A DNA stretch of 64,000 nucleotides from Erythrobacter sp. AP23 (GCF_001542855.1 NZ_LNBY01000017.1:434001-498000); one strand, 5' to 3'; positions 49,854 through 59,885 are shown, counted from the first letter of the stretch. Translations and numbers: made by a program. Notes: a model not told the origin generated them from the sequence alone.

Positions 49854-50896
49854 TGTGGACGCTCCCACCAGCGGCGCAGGAGCATTGCCGGCAGCCGCCC
49901 GCGCACGAACAGCAAGTCTACCATCTCTGGGCCGGGCTGCGCGCCCATCTCGCCCTTGTAGCCGGCATCGCCGAGACCCCAGCTGATCCGGGCTATCCCG
50001 CGATCCGCTGCACGGGCGAAATCGTCGTAGAGCAGCACGCGGCCCGGACCGAACTTGGTGAACCGCTCGTCGAAATTGTTGGCGATGTAGTAGCGCGTAT
50101 CGCCCGCCTCGACGCCGAAAGTGAAGGCTGCAGGGACCTCGCCGATCCACATGAGGCTGCCGAACAGCATGTCGGCGAGCACGGGGTCGTCGCACAGCTC
50201 TTCCCAATAGCGGCGCCTGGCCGGATCGCGGAATTTGGTGTCGCCGCCATCGTCGAGCTTGCCGAGCCAGCTTGCCGCTTCGATCGCGGCCATCGCGTCG
50301 CGCTGATCTGCGGTCCAGTCGCTACCCGAGAAGACCTCGGTGCGTAGCGGTCCGCCATCCTCTTCCAGCCGCCGCTTACGCCAGCGGTTCTTGCGTTTGG
50401 TCTTGGACGAAGGCCAATCGCCCCCATCGCCAAGCGCTGCAAGGTCGAGTTCGAATACCTGCCCTAGCGGCCGGGAAAGCACCGTCCATCCTGCCTGACG
50501 AGCGGCGGCAAGCAAAGTTGCGAGCGCCGGATCAGCGTCTTCGGCCGGACCCAGCCGCCAGACGGCCCCGAGCCTCTGGCGTTCGGAGCGAAGTGCAGGC
50601 GCGAGCGTTTCGGCCGTTGCGTCCTCCGCAATCGGTATCCCCCGGAATGGCCAATAACACCCGCCGACCTCTCGCAGGCGCAATGGACCCTTGCGTCGTT
50701 CGGCGAGGGCGATCGCCGCCAATGGCGCACCCGTGGCGTCTCGCAGCACTAGGGTTTCATCAGGCGAGCGTGCGCCCGCAGTGAACCACCGGCTGCGCAG
50801 GAAAGAGCGATTCGACTGCCCGGATTGAGCCAGTGCATCGAACATGGCGGCATCGCAGGCCTGCTGGTCGCTTGGCACCATGGCCCCCATTATCAT
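49850..50896 (-). CDS. BioF2/CelD-type acyltransferase-like protein (second copy)
   Basis: A 348-residue GNAT-fold protein of the FemAB/CelD-like group (Acetyltransf_6). The C-terminal half shows the usual order: a basic KTKRKNRWRKRRLEEDGG segment, a long helix, SWLGKLDDGG, then the acyl-CoA-fold strands FGSLMWIGEVPAAFTFGVEAG and YYIANNFDERFTKFGPGRVLLYD. The N-terminal half is a diverged second copy of the fold. The start follows the JmjC-like stop with one base between (TGAAATG), and the stop overlaps the next gene. It probably transfers an acyl or aminoacyl group; the acceptor is unknown. Confidence 0.8.
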   Translation of the reverse strand: MIMGAMVPSDQQACDAAMFDALAQSGQSNRSFLRSRWFTAGARSPDETLVLRDATGAPLAAIALAERRKGPLRLREVGGCYWPFRGIPIAEDATAETLAPALRSERQRLGAVWRLGPAEDADPALATLLAAARQAGWTVLSRPLGQVFELDLAALGDGGDWPSSKTKRKNRWRKRRLEEDGGPLRTEVFSGSDWTADQRDAMAAIEAASWLGKLDDGGDTKFRDPARRRYWEELCDDPVLADMLFGSLMWIGEVPAAFTFGVEAGDTRYYIANNFDERFTKFGPGRVLLYDDFARAADRGIARISWGLGDAGYKGEMGAQPGPEMVDLLFVRGRLPAMLLRRWWERPQ

Positions 50897-50897
50897 T

Positions 50898-51776
50898 TCA
50901 TCCCGCGGTGCCGAAGGCCTTGCGCCAGGCCCGGAAGGCAAGAGATTTTGCACGGTTGCTCGCCGGCCACCGGCCCGGAGCGCGCGGATTGACGCCCAGC
51001 TTGCGAACGATGCCGTTGAAGCAGCGCGCGCCGGCTTCGGCATAGCTCCATTCGCTGCGCCATGTGATCGACAGCGAGATCGAGGGTTCCGATCCGTTGC
51101 GCACGAAATGGGGCGCCATGACGGGAACGTAAACGGCCTCGCCCGGCTCGATGGCGAAGGGAGTGCCACCGGCGAGCAAGCCATCGTGCCACGGAAGCTC
51201 GCGCGGGCCGCCGAGGTGGTAAGTCTCGTGAACGGTGTCCGGCGCATAGGCAGGATCGCCTGCGGGAAACTGCGTCATGACCTTGCTACCGCGCAATTGC
51301 AGCAGGATGTTGTGCTCGGGATCGAAATGATAGGGCGTGACCGCATTGGGGCTCGAGATGAAGACGAAGCCCTGTGGTGTCAGCATGTCGCCGGTCGTCG
51401 CCTCGATCGTCGGACGAAGCTCGTCGAGCAGGTCCATTAGCAGCGCCTGATATTGAGGCACCTGCTCGATATTCTTGAGCACCGCCCAGCTGTTGCTGGT
51501 CACGATATGGCGGATCGTTTCGCCGATGGTGAGGCCGTTGGCGTCGGGCTTGCCTTCGACCCCGACCGGCAGATCGCCACGATTGTATTCGATGGAGGCG
51601 GGCGGAAGCGCCTCACCCAGAGCGGCGAGCGCGTCCAGTGTCAGGCGCTCTTCCGCGCGAAGCCGATGGCGCAGGACATGTGGCGTTTCGGGATAATCGC
51701 GTGCGAAGGCGGCGCGCGATTCGGGTGGGAAGACCCGCGATGACCGGGCGGAAATCGAGCTATCGTGACGGGTCAT
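50898..51776 (-). CDS. JmjC/cupin-like Fe(II)-binding protein
   Basis: A 292-residue protein of the cupin_8/JmjC-like superfamily. The iron facial triad is visible: His150 and Asp152 in YHFDPEHN and His223 in APHFVRNG, with LLQLRGSKVMTQFP and VYVPVMAPH as the cupin strands around it. Related enzymes are 2-oxoglutarate-dependent hydroxylases of proteins, lipids or small molecules; whether 2-oxoglutarate is used here is inferred. It lies between two acyltransferase-like genes, coupled by a four-base overlap upstream and a one-base gap downstream, so it probably hydroxylates a shared substrate. Confidence 0.85.
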   Translation of the reverse strand: MTRHDSSISARSSRVFPPESRAAFARDYPETPHVLRHRLRAEERLTLDALAALGEALPPASIEYNRGDLPVGVEGKPDANGLTIGETIRHIVTSNSWAVLKNIEQVPQYQALLMDLLDELRPTIEATTGDMLTPQGFVFISSPNAVTPYHFDPEHNILLQLRGSKVMTQFPAGDPAYAPDTVHETYHLGGPRELPWHDGLLAGGTPFAIEPGEAVYVPVMAPHFVRNGSEPSISLSITWRSEWSYAEAGARCFNGIVRKLGVNPRAPGRWPASNRAKSLAFRAWRKAFGTAG

Positions 51777-52948
51777 GCGCGGGTTTCCATCCTGCGCAAT
51801 TCGATGGCGGAAAGGGCCGCGCCGACGCTCCGGCGGATCCGCCCCCCGATGCCGACCGACAGCATTGCGATCCGTCGCCGGTCCGGCCAGATCTGCCCGA
51901 TCATCGGATGGTCGGGCGTGGCGCAGCTATCAGACAGTTCGATGTCTTCGCGCTCCAGGACGGCGAGGTTCTCGACTTGCAGGAGCATTCCCGGCGAGAG
52001 CTTCGCCAGGTTCTCGTCATAGGCCGTCTTGAAACCGAAACAGAGCGGGGGTGCGACAAAAGAGCACAGCATTGCGACGGGCCTGTCGTCGAGATGGAAA
52101 GCAAGCCTCTCGAGGCGCCCCCGCGCGGCCGCGCCCGCAAGACTGTCGCGAAACAACGCTTCGGTGGTCGAATGGCTGGCCAGTGCGGATCCCTGCGCGC
52201 CCTTCCAGCCGGCTCTTTCCAGATCGAGAAATTCGTCGATCCACGCGACAAGATCATCGTCGCCTCGCTGGCGGGAGAAACGGAACGCTCCGGACTCTGC
52301 CAGGCGGCGGTGCTTGCGCTGCAATTCCTTGCGGCGCTTCTTGACGAGGGCTGATGCGAGATGTTCCTGCGGTGACAATCCCGCGCGCAAGGCGGCGCGT
52401 TCGATCCGTTGCACGACCTTCACGCTGCGACCCGATTCCCTGCCGATTTCGTGCAGCGTGCGATAGGCGGTACCGTCGCAGGGAAGGTTCGCCAGGTGGA
52501 GAAACAGGCTCGTGCGGCCATGGCGATCGCACCAGCCGAGCATCCCATCCCAGAACCTGCGCGAATGTCGCTGCACCACCAAAGGCTCGCCACAAAAGGC
52601 ATTGGCGTGCAGCCAGTTGGCGAGATGGGGCAGGGCCGTTCCGTGATAATTGCCGTCACGCCGGATCGGCATCAGACCGACGAGTTCCCCGTCGACCACG
52701 AGCGTGGCCAGGTTGACCTCGGCCTTGGGATCGAACTGGCGCAGGGACGGTTCGAGAAACCACTGCTCGAAAAACGGATTGGGAGTGGCGCATGTCGTGG
52801 CAAGCTCATCCCAGTGCGTCGTGAAGCTCCTGCCGACGACCTCAGGCCATGGAGCTACAGTGAACCCCTCCTCCAGCTCCGCGCACGCACGGCCCTGCAC
52901 GTGCGCGCCGTGCCATCGATTGCCGACAAGTTCCTCTATGCGCGTCAT
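51773..52948 (-). CDS. BioF2/CelD-type acyltransferase-like protein (first copy)
   Basis: A 391-residue GNAT-fold protein of the CelD/BioF2-like (Acetyltransf_6) group. Residues from about 190 read KKRRKELQRKHRRLAESG, DEFLDLERAGWKGAQGSAL and then ARGRLERLAFHLDDRPVAMLCSF with FGFKTAYDENLAKLSPGMLLQ, the classic family order. The ATG at 52948 has a GGAGTGGGG ribosome site; a TTG fifteen bases upstream is possible. It opens the operon and overlaps the JmjC-like gene by four bases. Despite the shared fold, the two acyltransferase copies are not obviously recent duplicates. Substrate unknown. Confidence 0.85.
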   Translation of the reverse strand: MTRIEELVGNRWHGAHVQGRACAELEEGFTVAPWPEVVGRSFTTHWDELATTCATPNPFFEQWFLEPSLRQFDPKAEVNLATLVVDGELVGLMPIRRDGNYHGTALPHLANWLHANAFCGEPLVVQRHSRRFWDGMLGWCDRHGRTSLFLHLANLPCDGTAYRTLHEIGRESGRSVKVVQRIERAALRAGLSPQEHLASALVKKRRKELQRKHRRLAESGAFRFSRQRGDDDLVAWIDEFLDLERAGWKGAQGSALASHSTTEALFRDSLAGAAARGRLERLAFHLDDRPVAMLCSFVAPPLCFGFKTAYDENLAKLSPGMLLQVENLAVLEREDIELSDSCATPDHPMIGQIWPDRRRIAMLSVGIGGRIRRSVGAALSAIELRRMETRA

Positions 52949-53019
52949 TGGACCCCACTCCAAATTGCGCGCAGCATAGGCGCAAGGCGCTTAAAGTCGG
53001 TTAACGCGCTGAAAAGGAA

Positions 53020-53051
53020 GGGGCGGCAATACACGTCGGTACCGCCGCCCC
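53020..53051 (-). terminator. rho-independent terminator of hppA
   Basis: On the minus strand an 8-bp perfect stem (GGGGCGGC and GCCGCCCC, 16-base loop) is followed by TTCCTTTT. It lies 22 bp beyond the hppA stop and before the acyltransferase operon on the same strand, so the two transcripts are probably separate. Confidence 0.85.
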
Positions 53052-53073
53052 TCGTTTCGGTTGGATATGAAGA

Positions 53074-55230
53074 TCAGCCGGCTGCAAGCGCCGCGAGCAA
53101 AAGCAGCGCCACGATATTGGTGATCTTGATCATCGGATTCACAGCCGGACCCGCGGTGTCCTTGTAAGGATCACCCACGGTGTCGCCGGTTACCGCGGCC
53201 TTGTGGGCTTCGGAACCCTTACCGCCGTGATTGCCGTCTTCGATGTACTTCTTCGCATTGTCCCACGCGCCGCCGCCCGCGGTCATCGACAGCGCGACGA
53301 AGATCCCGCCGATGATCACGCCGAGCAGCAATGCGCCCACGGCGGCGAAGGCATTTTCCTGACCCGCAAGGAAGAGGATCGCGAAATAGACCACGATGGG
53401 TGCCAGAAGCGGCAGCATCGAGGGCAGGATCATTTCCTTGATCGCAGCCTTGGTCACGAGGTCCACGGTCTTGGCATAGTTCGGCTTGGAAGTGCCGGCC
53501 ATGATGCCCGCATCGGCAGCGAACTGCTCGCGCACATCGACCACCACGTCACCGGCAGCGCGGCCCACGGCGGTCATGCCCATCGCACCGAACAGATACG
53601 GGAGCAGCGCACCGAGCAGCAGGCCGACGATGACGTATGGGTTCTCGAGGCTGAAATCGACATCGGCATCGGGGAACAGCTTCGCCAGGTCGGTCGTGTA
53701 GGCTGCGAAGAGCACCAGCGCGCCGAGTCCCGCCGAACCGATGGCATAGCCCTTGGTCACGGCCTTGGTCGTATTGCCGACCGCGTCGAGCATGTCTGTC
53801 TTCTCGCGAACGCTGTCGTCGAGACCGGCCATTTCGGCAATGCCACCCGCATTGTCCGTCACCGGGCCGTAGGCATCGAGCGCCACGACCATGCCCGCGA
53901 GCGCCAGCATGGCGGTCGCCGCATAGGCGATGCCCATGAGGCCGGCGAGCTGGAAGGTGCCGATGATGCCTGCCACGATCACGAGGGTGGGCAGCGCAGT
54001 CGATTCAAGGCTGATGGCCAGCCCCTGGATCACATTGGTGCCATGGCCCGTTTCCGAACTCTTGGCGATCGAGCGCACCGGACGATAGTTCGTGCCGGTG
54101 TAATACTCGGTGATCCAGATGATGAGGCCGGTGATGGCGAGCCCGATGACCGAGCACAGGAACAGGTCCATGCCGGTGAAGCCGACGACCTGTTCGGCCG
54201 TGCCTTCTTCCGCCAGCGGAGCCCCAGGATCAATGCCCGCGACAGCGCCGCCGATCTCCGTACCCATACCGCCCAGCGCATAGCTGATGACGAAATAGAT
54301 CAGCGGGATGGCGAGGACCGCGGAGACGATGAAGCCCTTGTACATCGCGCCCATCACATTGGTGCCGCCCTTGCCGAGCTTGACGAAGTAGGTGCCGATG
54401 ATGCTGGTCAGGATGCATGCACCGCCGATCAGCAGCGGAAGGGCCATCATGGGCATAAGCAGGTCGCCCAAAACTTCGCTGAAGAGCAGCGCGGTCAAGA
54501 CCATGGTCACGCCGACGGTCACCACATAGGTCTCGAACAGGTCGGCGGCCATGCCGGCACAGTCGCCCACATTGTCGCCGACATTGTCCGCGATGACAGC
54601 GGGGTTGCGCGGATCGTCTTCGGGAATGCCTGCCTCGACCTTGCCGACCAGGTCGGCGCCGACGTCGGCGGCTTTGGTGAAGATGCCGCCGCCAAGACGC
54701 GCAAAGATCGAGATCAGCGATGCACCGAAGGCGAGACCGACGAGGCCGTAGACCACTGCGTCGCTATCGGCGGCAAAGCCGGCCGGACCGACGAGATACC
54801 AGAAGAAGACCGCAATAGAGAGCAGGGCGAGACCTGCCACGAGCAAGCCGGTGATGGCGCCTGCGCGGAAGGCGAGGGTGAGCCCCTGCTGCAGCCCGCT
54901 CTGCGCGGCGGCGGCCGTGCGAACGTTCGAGCGCACCGAGATGTTCATTCCGATGAAGCCCGCGACGCCCGACAGGATCGCACCGATGACGAAGCCGATG
55001 GCCGGTACGATGCCGAGGAAGACGTATACGAGCACCGCGACGACGATGCCGACGAAACCGATCGTCGTATACTGCCGCTTGAGATAGGCCTGCGCGCCTT
55101 CCTGAATGGCGCCGGCGATTTCCTGCATCTTTTCGTTGCCAGCACCCGATTTGAGCACCTGGCGGCTGGTGACGAAGCCGTACAGTACGGCCAGCAGTCC
55201 CAGCAAAATTGCTATGAGAACAAGGTCCAC
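53074..55230 (-). CDS. hppA: membrane-bound proton-pumping pyrophosphatase, potassium-independent
   Basis: A 718-residue protein with about 16 membrane helices that couples pyrophosphate hydrolysis to proton export. The Mg-PPi site motifs are present ([34 protein letters not shown], and the third acidic cluster near the end, [14 protein letters not shown]). At the position that decides cation use it has GNTTKA with Lys489, as in the potassium-independent class, rather than GNTTAA. The start is GTG. It follows thiL on the same strand across 154 bp and has its own terminator. Confidence 0.97.
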   Translation of the reverse strand: MDLVLIAILLGLLAVLYGFVTSRQVLKSGAGNEKMQEIAGAIQEGAQAYLKRQYTTIGFVGIVVAVLVYVFLGIVPAIGFVIGAILSGVAGFIGMNISVRSNVRTAAAAQSGLQQGLTLAFRAGAITGLLVAGLALLSIAVFFWYLVGPAGFAADSDAVVYGLVGLAFGASLISIFARLGGGIFTKAADVGADLVGKVEAGIPEDDPRNPAVIADNVGDNVGDCAGMAADLFETYVVTVGVTMVLTALLFSEVLGDLLMPMMALPLLIGGACILTSIIGTYFVKLGKGGTNVMGAMYKGFIVSAVLAIPLIYFVISYALGGMGTEIGGAVAGIDPGAPLAEEGTAEQVVGFTGMDLFLCSVIGLAITGLIIWITEYYTGTNYRPVRSIAKSSETGHGTNVIQGLAISLESTALPTLVIVAGIIGTFQLAGLMGIAYAATAMLALAGMVVALDAYGPVTDNAGGIAEMAGLDDSVREKTDMLDAVGNTTKAVTKGYAIGSAGLGALVLFAAYTTDLAKLFPDADVDFSLENPYVIVGLLLGALLPYLFGAMGMTAVGRAAGDVVVDVREQFAADAGIMAGTSKPNYAKTVDLVTKAAIKEMILPSMLPLLAPIVVYFAILFLAGQENAFAAVGALLLGVIIGGIFVALSMTAGGGAWDNAKKYIEDGNHGGKGSEAHKAAVTGDTVGDPYKDTAGPAVNPMIKITNIVALLLLAALAAG

Positions 55231-55384
55231 GAAGAAATTCCCCCTCCCGATTGGTTTTATTGATTATGCGACCCGGCGCGGGAAGCGCCGGAACATGGGT
55301 CGAGAGGTATAAGGGCCATCTGTTGCGTGACAAGGTCGAAATACGCAGCAATCCGCGCTTATCGATAGGGCCGCGCGCAAGCGA

Positions 55385-56245
55385 TCAATGCTGGTAGCCG
55401 AGGCCGTCTTCGGGGTGTAGATTGCGTCCGTCTAGCAAGAGGACCGGATCGGACCTTTCGACGATGCCGATCCTTGCGGCTGGCACGGGCAGCTCGATCG
55501 ATGCCGGCGCCGTAAACAGCAACTGGTAATCGTCACCCCAGCGGATGCAGTCGTCGAAGCGGGCGGGGTCGGCTACGGGGATCGCCTCCCTCTCGAGCGC
55601 GAAACCGACCCCGCTGGCACGCGCCATGCGCCAGCCATCGAGTAGCAGTCCGTCGGAGACATCCATCATCGCGCCGACATGCGGGGCCAGTTTGCGCCCT
55701 TCGGTCAGGAGCGGGCGAGGTCGACGATAGGCGCGATCGTTTACGTCGCCCGAACCGCGTTCGGACATCCCGAGCATTGCTCGCCCCAGCGTGCCCGTGA
55801 CATAGATCGCCTCGCCGATGCGTGCATTGCGCCTGTCGGGCACGGGCGTGTGCGTGGCCCTGCCGATTGCAGTGCAGCCCCACACGCGGCGCCCGTCGGC
55901 CCGCACCGTGTCCCCGCCGAGCAGGGGTGTACCGTACTCATCAAGAACCTCGCGAAGGCCCGCGACGAACCGGTCGTCATCGGCGCCAAGCATGTGCGAA
56001 ACGAGCACGCCGACCGGCTCCGCACCCTTTGCCGCAAGGTCCGAGAGATTCACTGCGACCAGCTTCCACGCGATATCGGCGGGATCCTCGCCCTCGCGAA
56101 CGTGGACGCCCTCAACCAGCGTGTCATGGGTGAGGACGAGCGTTTCGCTGCCGATCGCGATGACTGCCGCATCATCATCGAGCCCGCGCGCGGCGGGGCT
56201 GCTGGCCAAGGCCTTGAGGGCGGCGATAAATCCAGTCTCGTGCAC
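55385..56245 (-). CDS. thiL: thiamine-monophosphate kinase
   Basis: A 286-residue PurM-like ATPase that phosphorylates thiamine monophosphate to the coenzyme thiamine diphosphate. The N-terminal GLDDDAAVIAI and LVLTHDTLVEGVHV metal sites, LSDLAAKGAEPVGVLVS and MDVSDGLLLD are characteristic. The start is GTG at 56245. Between it and nusB lies a repeat, but both genes are in the same direction, so readthrough from the his-nus transcript is possible. Confidence 0.96.
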   Translation of the reverse strand: MHETGFIAALKALASSPAARGLDDDAAVIAIGSETLVLTHDTLVEGVHVREGEDPADIAWKLVAVNLSDLAAKGAEPVGVLVSHMLGADDDRFVAGLREVLDEYGTPLLGGDTVRADGRRVWGCTAIGRATHTPVPDRRNARIGEAIYVTGTLGRAMLGMSERGSGDVNDRAYRRPRPLLTEGRKLAPHVGAMMDVSDGLLLDGWRMARASGVGFALEREAIPVADPARFDDCIRWGDDYQLLFTAPASIELPVPAARIGIVERSDPVLLLDGRNLHPEDGLGYQH

Positions 56246-56258
56246 AATCGCCCTCTAT

Positions 56259-56353
56259 CCGTTCGCCTTGAGCTTGTCGAAGGGCCGTGCTTTTGATCAG
56301 GCGGTGTGCTCACCAACAGAAGGACGATGCTTCGACATGCTCACCACGAGCGG
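56259..56353. repeat. degenerate inverted repeat between nusB and thiL
   Basis: Two 34-base arms, 56259-56292 and 56320-56353, are imperfect reverse complements around a 27-base centre. Each has the core TGAGC-TGTCGAAG, the hallmark of a repeat family common between genes in sphingomonads and xanthomonads. It could form a stem in the nusB-thiL transcript, perhaps lowering thiL expression. Confidence 0.75.
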
Positions 56354-56362
56354 ACGTGAAAA

Positions 56363-56815
56363 CTAGCGCCCGGCCTCTTTGGCCACCGCGTCGAGGATGC
56401 CGTTGACGAATTTCGCCTCGCGATCGTCGAAGAAAGCCTTGGCGACATCGACATATTCGCTGATCGCGCTGGCCTTGGGGACATCGGGGCGGGCTAGCAG
56501 TTCGTAAGAGCCCGCGCGCAAGATCTGCAGCATGGTTTTGTCGAGCCGAGCGAGCGTCCAGCCCTGCGCAAGCCTTGCGGTCAGCTTGGCATCGATTTCC
56601 TCGCGCCTCGCATCGACGCCGCTGACCAGGTCGTCGAAGAAATCGACATCGGCCTCGGCATATTCCTCGTCCTCGATCACACGGCCCAGCCGATGCTGGT
56701 GGAATTCGTCGAGCAATTTGGCGAGCTTGGTGCCCTCCATCTGCTGCTGGTAGAGCGCCTGCACGGCGCCGAGGCGGGCGGCGCTGCGAGCCTGGGACTT
56801 GGGATTCTGGCTCAT
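56363..56815 (-). CDS. nusB: transcription antitermination factor NusB
   Basis: A 150-residue helical protein that with NusE (S10) binds boxA RNA for rRNA antitermination. SAARLGAVQALYQQQMEGT at the N-terminus and LRAGSYELLARPDVPKASAISEYVDVAKAFF and KFVNGILDAVAKE near the C-terminus are conserved. The ATG overlaps the hisD stop by four bases, so it is coupled to histidine genes, a known arrangement in this group. Confidence 0.96.
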   Translation of the reverse strand: MSQNPKSQARSAARLGAVQALYQQQMEGTKLAKLLDEFHQHRLGRVIEDEEYAEADVDFFDDLVSGVDARREEIDAKLTARLAQGWTLARLDKTMLQILRAGSYELLARPDVPKASAISEYVDVAKAFFDDREAKFVNGILDAVAKEAGR

Positions 56816-58101
56816 TTCAGTCTCGTCGAAATCGATAGCGCATGCGCGGGGAGGCCTTCCGCCTCCGCCAGCCTGACCGCCGCCGGACCGATCGCCGCAA
56901 GCGCGGCCTCCGACGCGTCGATAAAGCTGGTGCGCTTCATGAAATCGAGCACCGACAATCCGCTGGCAAAGCGGGCGCGGCGCCCGGTGGGAAGGACGTG
57001 GTTGGGCCCGGCGATATAGTCGCCGACGGCTTCGGGTGTGTGCCGGCCGAGGAACACGCTGCCTGCATGGCGCATGGCGTCGAACAGCTTTTGCGGTTCG
57101 TCCACCATCAGTTCGACATGCTCGGCGGCCAGATGGTCCGACAGGGCGGGGGCCTGGTCGAGCCGATCGACGATCACGATCAGCCCGTGCTCGTCCCAGC
57201 TGGCCTTGGCGGTCTTGGCGGTCGGCAGTTTCATCAGCGCAAGGTCGATCGCATCCTCGACCTGCCGGGCGAGGCTTTCGCTATCGGTGATCAGGATCGA
57301 CTGGCTGGTCGGATCGTGTTCCGCCTGGCTGAGAAGGTCGGCGGCGATCCATTCGGGATCGTTATTGGCGTCCGCGATGACAAGAATTTCGCTCGGCCCG
57401 GCCACCATGTCTATCCCGACCACGCCATAGAGCTGCCGCTTTGCCTCGGCGACCCAGGCATTGCCCGGCCCCGCGATCACGTCGACCTTGCCGATCCGCT
57501 TGGTGCCATAGGCCAGCGCTGCCACGGCCTGTGCGCCGCCGACGCGCCAGATTTCGTCGACGCCCGCGATATGCGCGGCGGCAAGCACCAGCGGATTGAC
57601 CTCGCCCTTGGGCGTGGGTGTCGTCACCACCAGACGGTCGACCCCAGCGACCTTGGCGGGGATGGCGTTCATCAGCAGCGAAGATGGATAGGCCGCGCGT
57701 CCGCCAGGGACGTATAGCCCCGCAGCATCGACCGCAGTCCACCGCGCGCCGAGACGCATGCCGATATCGTCGGTATAGTCGCGGTCTTCGGGTAACTGGC
57801 CTTCGTGATAGGCGCGGATGCGGCTCGCGGCCGTCTCCAGCGCCTCGCGCAGGTCGGCATCGAGCGCGTCGTAGGCGGCGCGGCACTCTTCCGCCGAAAT
57901 CTGCCAATCGCTGTCGGTACCAAGACCATGATTATCGAAGCGAGCGGTGTATTCGACCAGCGCATCGTCACCACGCTCGCGCACTTCGTTGATCATCGTG
58001 GCCACGTCGCGCCCGACCTGCCGGTCGCTCTCGCGGCGATTACGCACCACGCGGGCAAAGGCCTTCTCGAAGCCGTCGTCCGAAATCCGCAGCAGCTGCA
58101 T
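56812..58101 (-). CDS. hisD: histidinol dehydrogenase
   Basis: A 429-residue zinc enzyme that oxidises L-histidinol to histidine in the last two steps of histidine synthesis. GLYVPGGRAAYPSSLLMNAIPA, KVDVIAGPGNAWVAEAKRQLYG, SEILVIAD and the zinc ligands in SQAEHDP and, further on, GPNHVLPTG are conserved. The ATG at 58101 shares one base with the hisG stop (TGATG). Confidence 0.97.
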   Translation of the reverse strand: MQLLRISDDGFEKAFARVVRNRRESDRQVGRDVATMINEVRERGDDALVEYTARFDNHGLGTDSDWQISAEECRAAYDALDADLREALETAASRIRAYHEGQLPEDRDYTDDIGMRLGARWTAVDAAGLYVPGGRAAYPSSLLMNAIPAKVAGVDRLVVTTPTPKGEVNPLVLAAAHIAGVDEIWRVGGAQAVAALAYGTKRIGKVDVIAGPGNAWVAEAKRQLYGVVGIDMVAGPSEILVIADANNDPEWIAADLLSQAEHDPTSQSILITDSESLARQVEDAIDLALMKLPTAKTAKASWDEHGLIVIVDRLDQAPALSDHLAAEHVELMVDEPQKLFDAMRHAGSVFLGRHTPEAVGDYIAGPNHVLPTGRRARFASGLSVLDFMKRTSFIDASEAALAAIGPAAVRLAEAEGLPAHALSISTRLK

Positions 58102-58757
58102 CAGGCGGCCTCGCGCCGGGCCGCATCGGCGCGGAACGCCTCGACGAGCGCGGCGACGCGCGGATCGGTCTTGAGCGCCGCGCGGTTGACGATCAGGCGC
58201 GCGGAGATGTCGAGAATACGGCTGGTTTCGACCAGCCCGTTCTCGCGCAGCGTCGTCCCCGTGGAAACGAGATCGACGATCCGGCCTGCGAGGCCTAGCT
58301 CGGGCGCGATCTCCATCGCGCCGTTGAGCTTCACGCATTCCGCCTGGATCCCCTGCCGTTCGAAGTGGCGACGAGTCAGATTGGGATATTTGGTCGCCAC
58401 GCGCAGGTGGCTTGCACCATCGACGCTCGCCCCGCCTTCCTTGGGTTCGGCCACGGCGAGGTAGCAGTGACCGATGTCGAGGTCGACCGGGGCGTAGAGA
58501 TCGGCGTAGTCGAATTCCTCGATCACGTCCGATCCGACGATGCCCAATTGCGCCGCCCCATGCGCGACGAAGGTTGCCACGTCGAAGGCGCGCACGCGAA
58601 TGAGGCGCATGTCGTCGCGCGTGGTAGCGAAAGTCAGCGAGCGGTTGGCCTTGTCGTGAAAGCCGTCTTCCGGCACCACGCCGGCACGGGCCATCACGGG
58701 CAGCGCCTCGTCGAGGATGCGGCCCTTGGGAACAGCGAAGGTCAGGCTATCGTTCAT
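58101..58757 (-). CDS. hisG: ATP phosphoribosyltransferase catalytic subunit, short form
   Basis: A 218-residue short-type HisG, the first step of histidine synthesis. [25 protein letters not shown] and the PRPP site [14 protein letters not shown] are present. The C-terminal regulatory domain of long HisG is missing, so the enzyme needs the HisZ subunit for activity and feedback; hisZ is not in this window. The ATG at 58757 is preferred to upstream candidates because family similarity starts there. It is first in hisG-hisD-nusB and is divergent from the DUF2332 gene by 36 bp. Confidence 0.96.
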   Translation of the reverse strand: MNDSLTFAVPKGRILDEALPVMARAGVVPEDGFHDKANRSLTFATTRDDMRLIRVRAFDVATFVAHGAAQLGIVGSDVIEEFDYADLYAPVDLDIGHCYLAVAEPKEGGASVDGASHLRVATKYPNLTRRHFERQGIQAECVKLNGAMEIAPELGLAGRIVDLVSTGTTLRENGLVETSRILDISARLIVNRAALKTDPRVAALVEAFRADAARREAA

Positions 58758-58793
58758 GGGATGCGCAGATAAGCAGCGGGGTGGCAAAGGGCA

Positions 58794-59885
58794 ATGGCGA
58801 TCGACAAGGCGGAGTATGTCGTGATCGAACCCGATGCCACCGGACCCGAAGCGGTCGCGCGGGCCTTCGAGAACCAGGTCGCTTATTGCCGGGAAAATGG
58901 CGCGCCGATCACGGCCCAGATTTGTCAGTCGCTACGGGAATTGCTCGACACCGAACGGGGCGGGGCGGTGATGCGCCGCGTACGGCGTTGGGCGGGGCCT
59001 GCGCTTGCAGATGCCCTGCCGCTGCGGGTGGCGGGCGGATTGCATGCGCTTCACTTGACCGGCGAGGAGCCTGCCCTAGCGCCAATCTACGAAGGGTTGG
59101 GGCCAACCAACGCGACCGAGGTCGTCGCCGACGCGATCGAACGGCACGAACCGTTCCTGATGCCGTGGCTCGACGGACCACCGCAAACGAACGAGGCAGG
59201 CCGCTCGGCCAGTTTCGCGGCGGCGTTCCTGTGGCTCGTCGACCAGGGCCTGCCGGGAAATTTCGACCTGCTCGAGATCGGCTCGAGTGCGGGCATCAAC
59301 CTGATGATGCGGCGTTATCGCTACGATCTGGGCGGCGTGACAGTCGGGCCCAGCACGTCGCGCATGCAGATTACGCCCGAATGGCGCGGCGATCCGCCAC
59401 CCGATCGCGGTTTCGACATCGTGGGGGCGGAAGGGTGCGATGTCGCTCCGGTCGATCTCACCGACGAAGCACAGGCATTACGCCTAAAGGCCTATATCTG
59501 GCCCGAATTCACCGAACGCTTTGCACGGATGGATGCGGCGATAGAGGCGGCTAAGACCTTCCCGCCCGAGATCGAGCGCATGCGCGCGGGTGATTTTCTT
59601 GCCCATCGGCTCAAACGACCGCAGCAGGAAGGCACGACCCGTGTGCTGATGCATTCGGTGGTGTGGCAGTACATCCCGCGCCCCGAGCGCGACCGGATCG
59701 TCGAGCTTATGGAAGCCGCCGGCGACCGTGCAAGCGAGGATACGCCGCTCGCCTGGGTCAGCCTCGAGGCCAATCGCGATACGCATCGCCACGAATTGAT
59801 GGTCAGCTATTGGCCGAATGGCGACATGCGCCGCCGATTGGCAACCGCGCATCCGCACGGCGAATGGATCAAATGGCGCAGCTGA
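58794..59885 (+). CDS. DUF2332 domain protein
   Basis: A 363-residue protein of the DUF2332 family. [20 protein letters not shown] at the start, TNATEVV near 105, then [22 protein letters not shown], the family signature resembling a methyltransferase nucleotide loop, and [21 protein letters not shown] near the end are all there. Function unknown; the EIGSSAGIN loop suggests a SAM-dependent enzyme ancestry, which is inference. It is divergent from hisG, and its stop abuts the convergent hydrolase stop with no base between (TGATCA). Confidence 0.85.
   Translation: MAIDKAEYVVIEPDATGPEAVARAFENQVAYCRENGAPITAQICQSLRELLDTERGGAVMRRVRRWAGPALADALPLRVAGGLHALHLTGEEPALAPIYEGLGPTNATEVVADAIERHEPFLMPWLDGPPQTNEAGRSASFAAAFLWLVDQGLPGNFDLLEIGSSAGINLMMRRYRYDLGGVTVGPSTSRMQITPEWRGDPPPDRGFDIVGAEGCDVAPVDLTDEAQALRLKAYIWPEFTERFARMDAAIEAAKTFPPEIERMRAGDFLAHRLKRPQQEGTTRVLMHSVVWQYIPRPERDRIVELMEAAGDRASEDTPLAWVSLEANRDTHRHELMVSYWPNGDMRRRLATAHPHGEWIKWRS

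Noticed and set aside
52992-53005. TTAA-like pair resembling a CtrA box upstream of the acyltransferase operon
   Set aside because: The spacer between the TTAA halves is 6, not the 7 bases of the consensus, so the site is not supported.
53203-55263. 686-codon open frame antisense to hppA
   Set aside because: Asp/Arg/His-rich shadow of a clearly real membrane pyrophosphatase.
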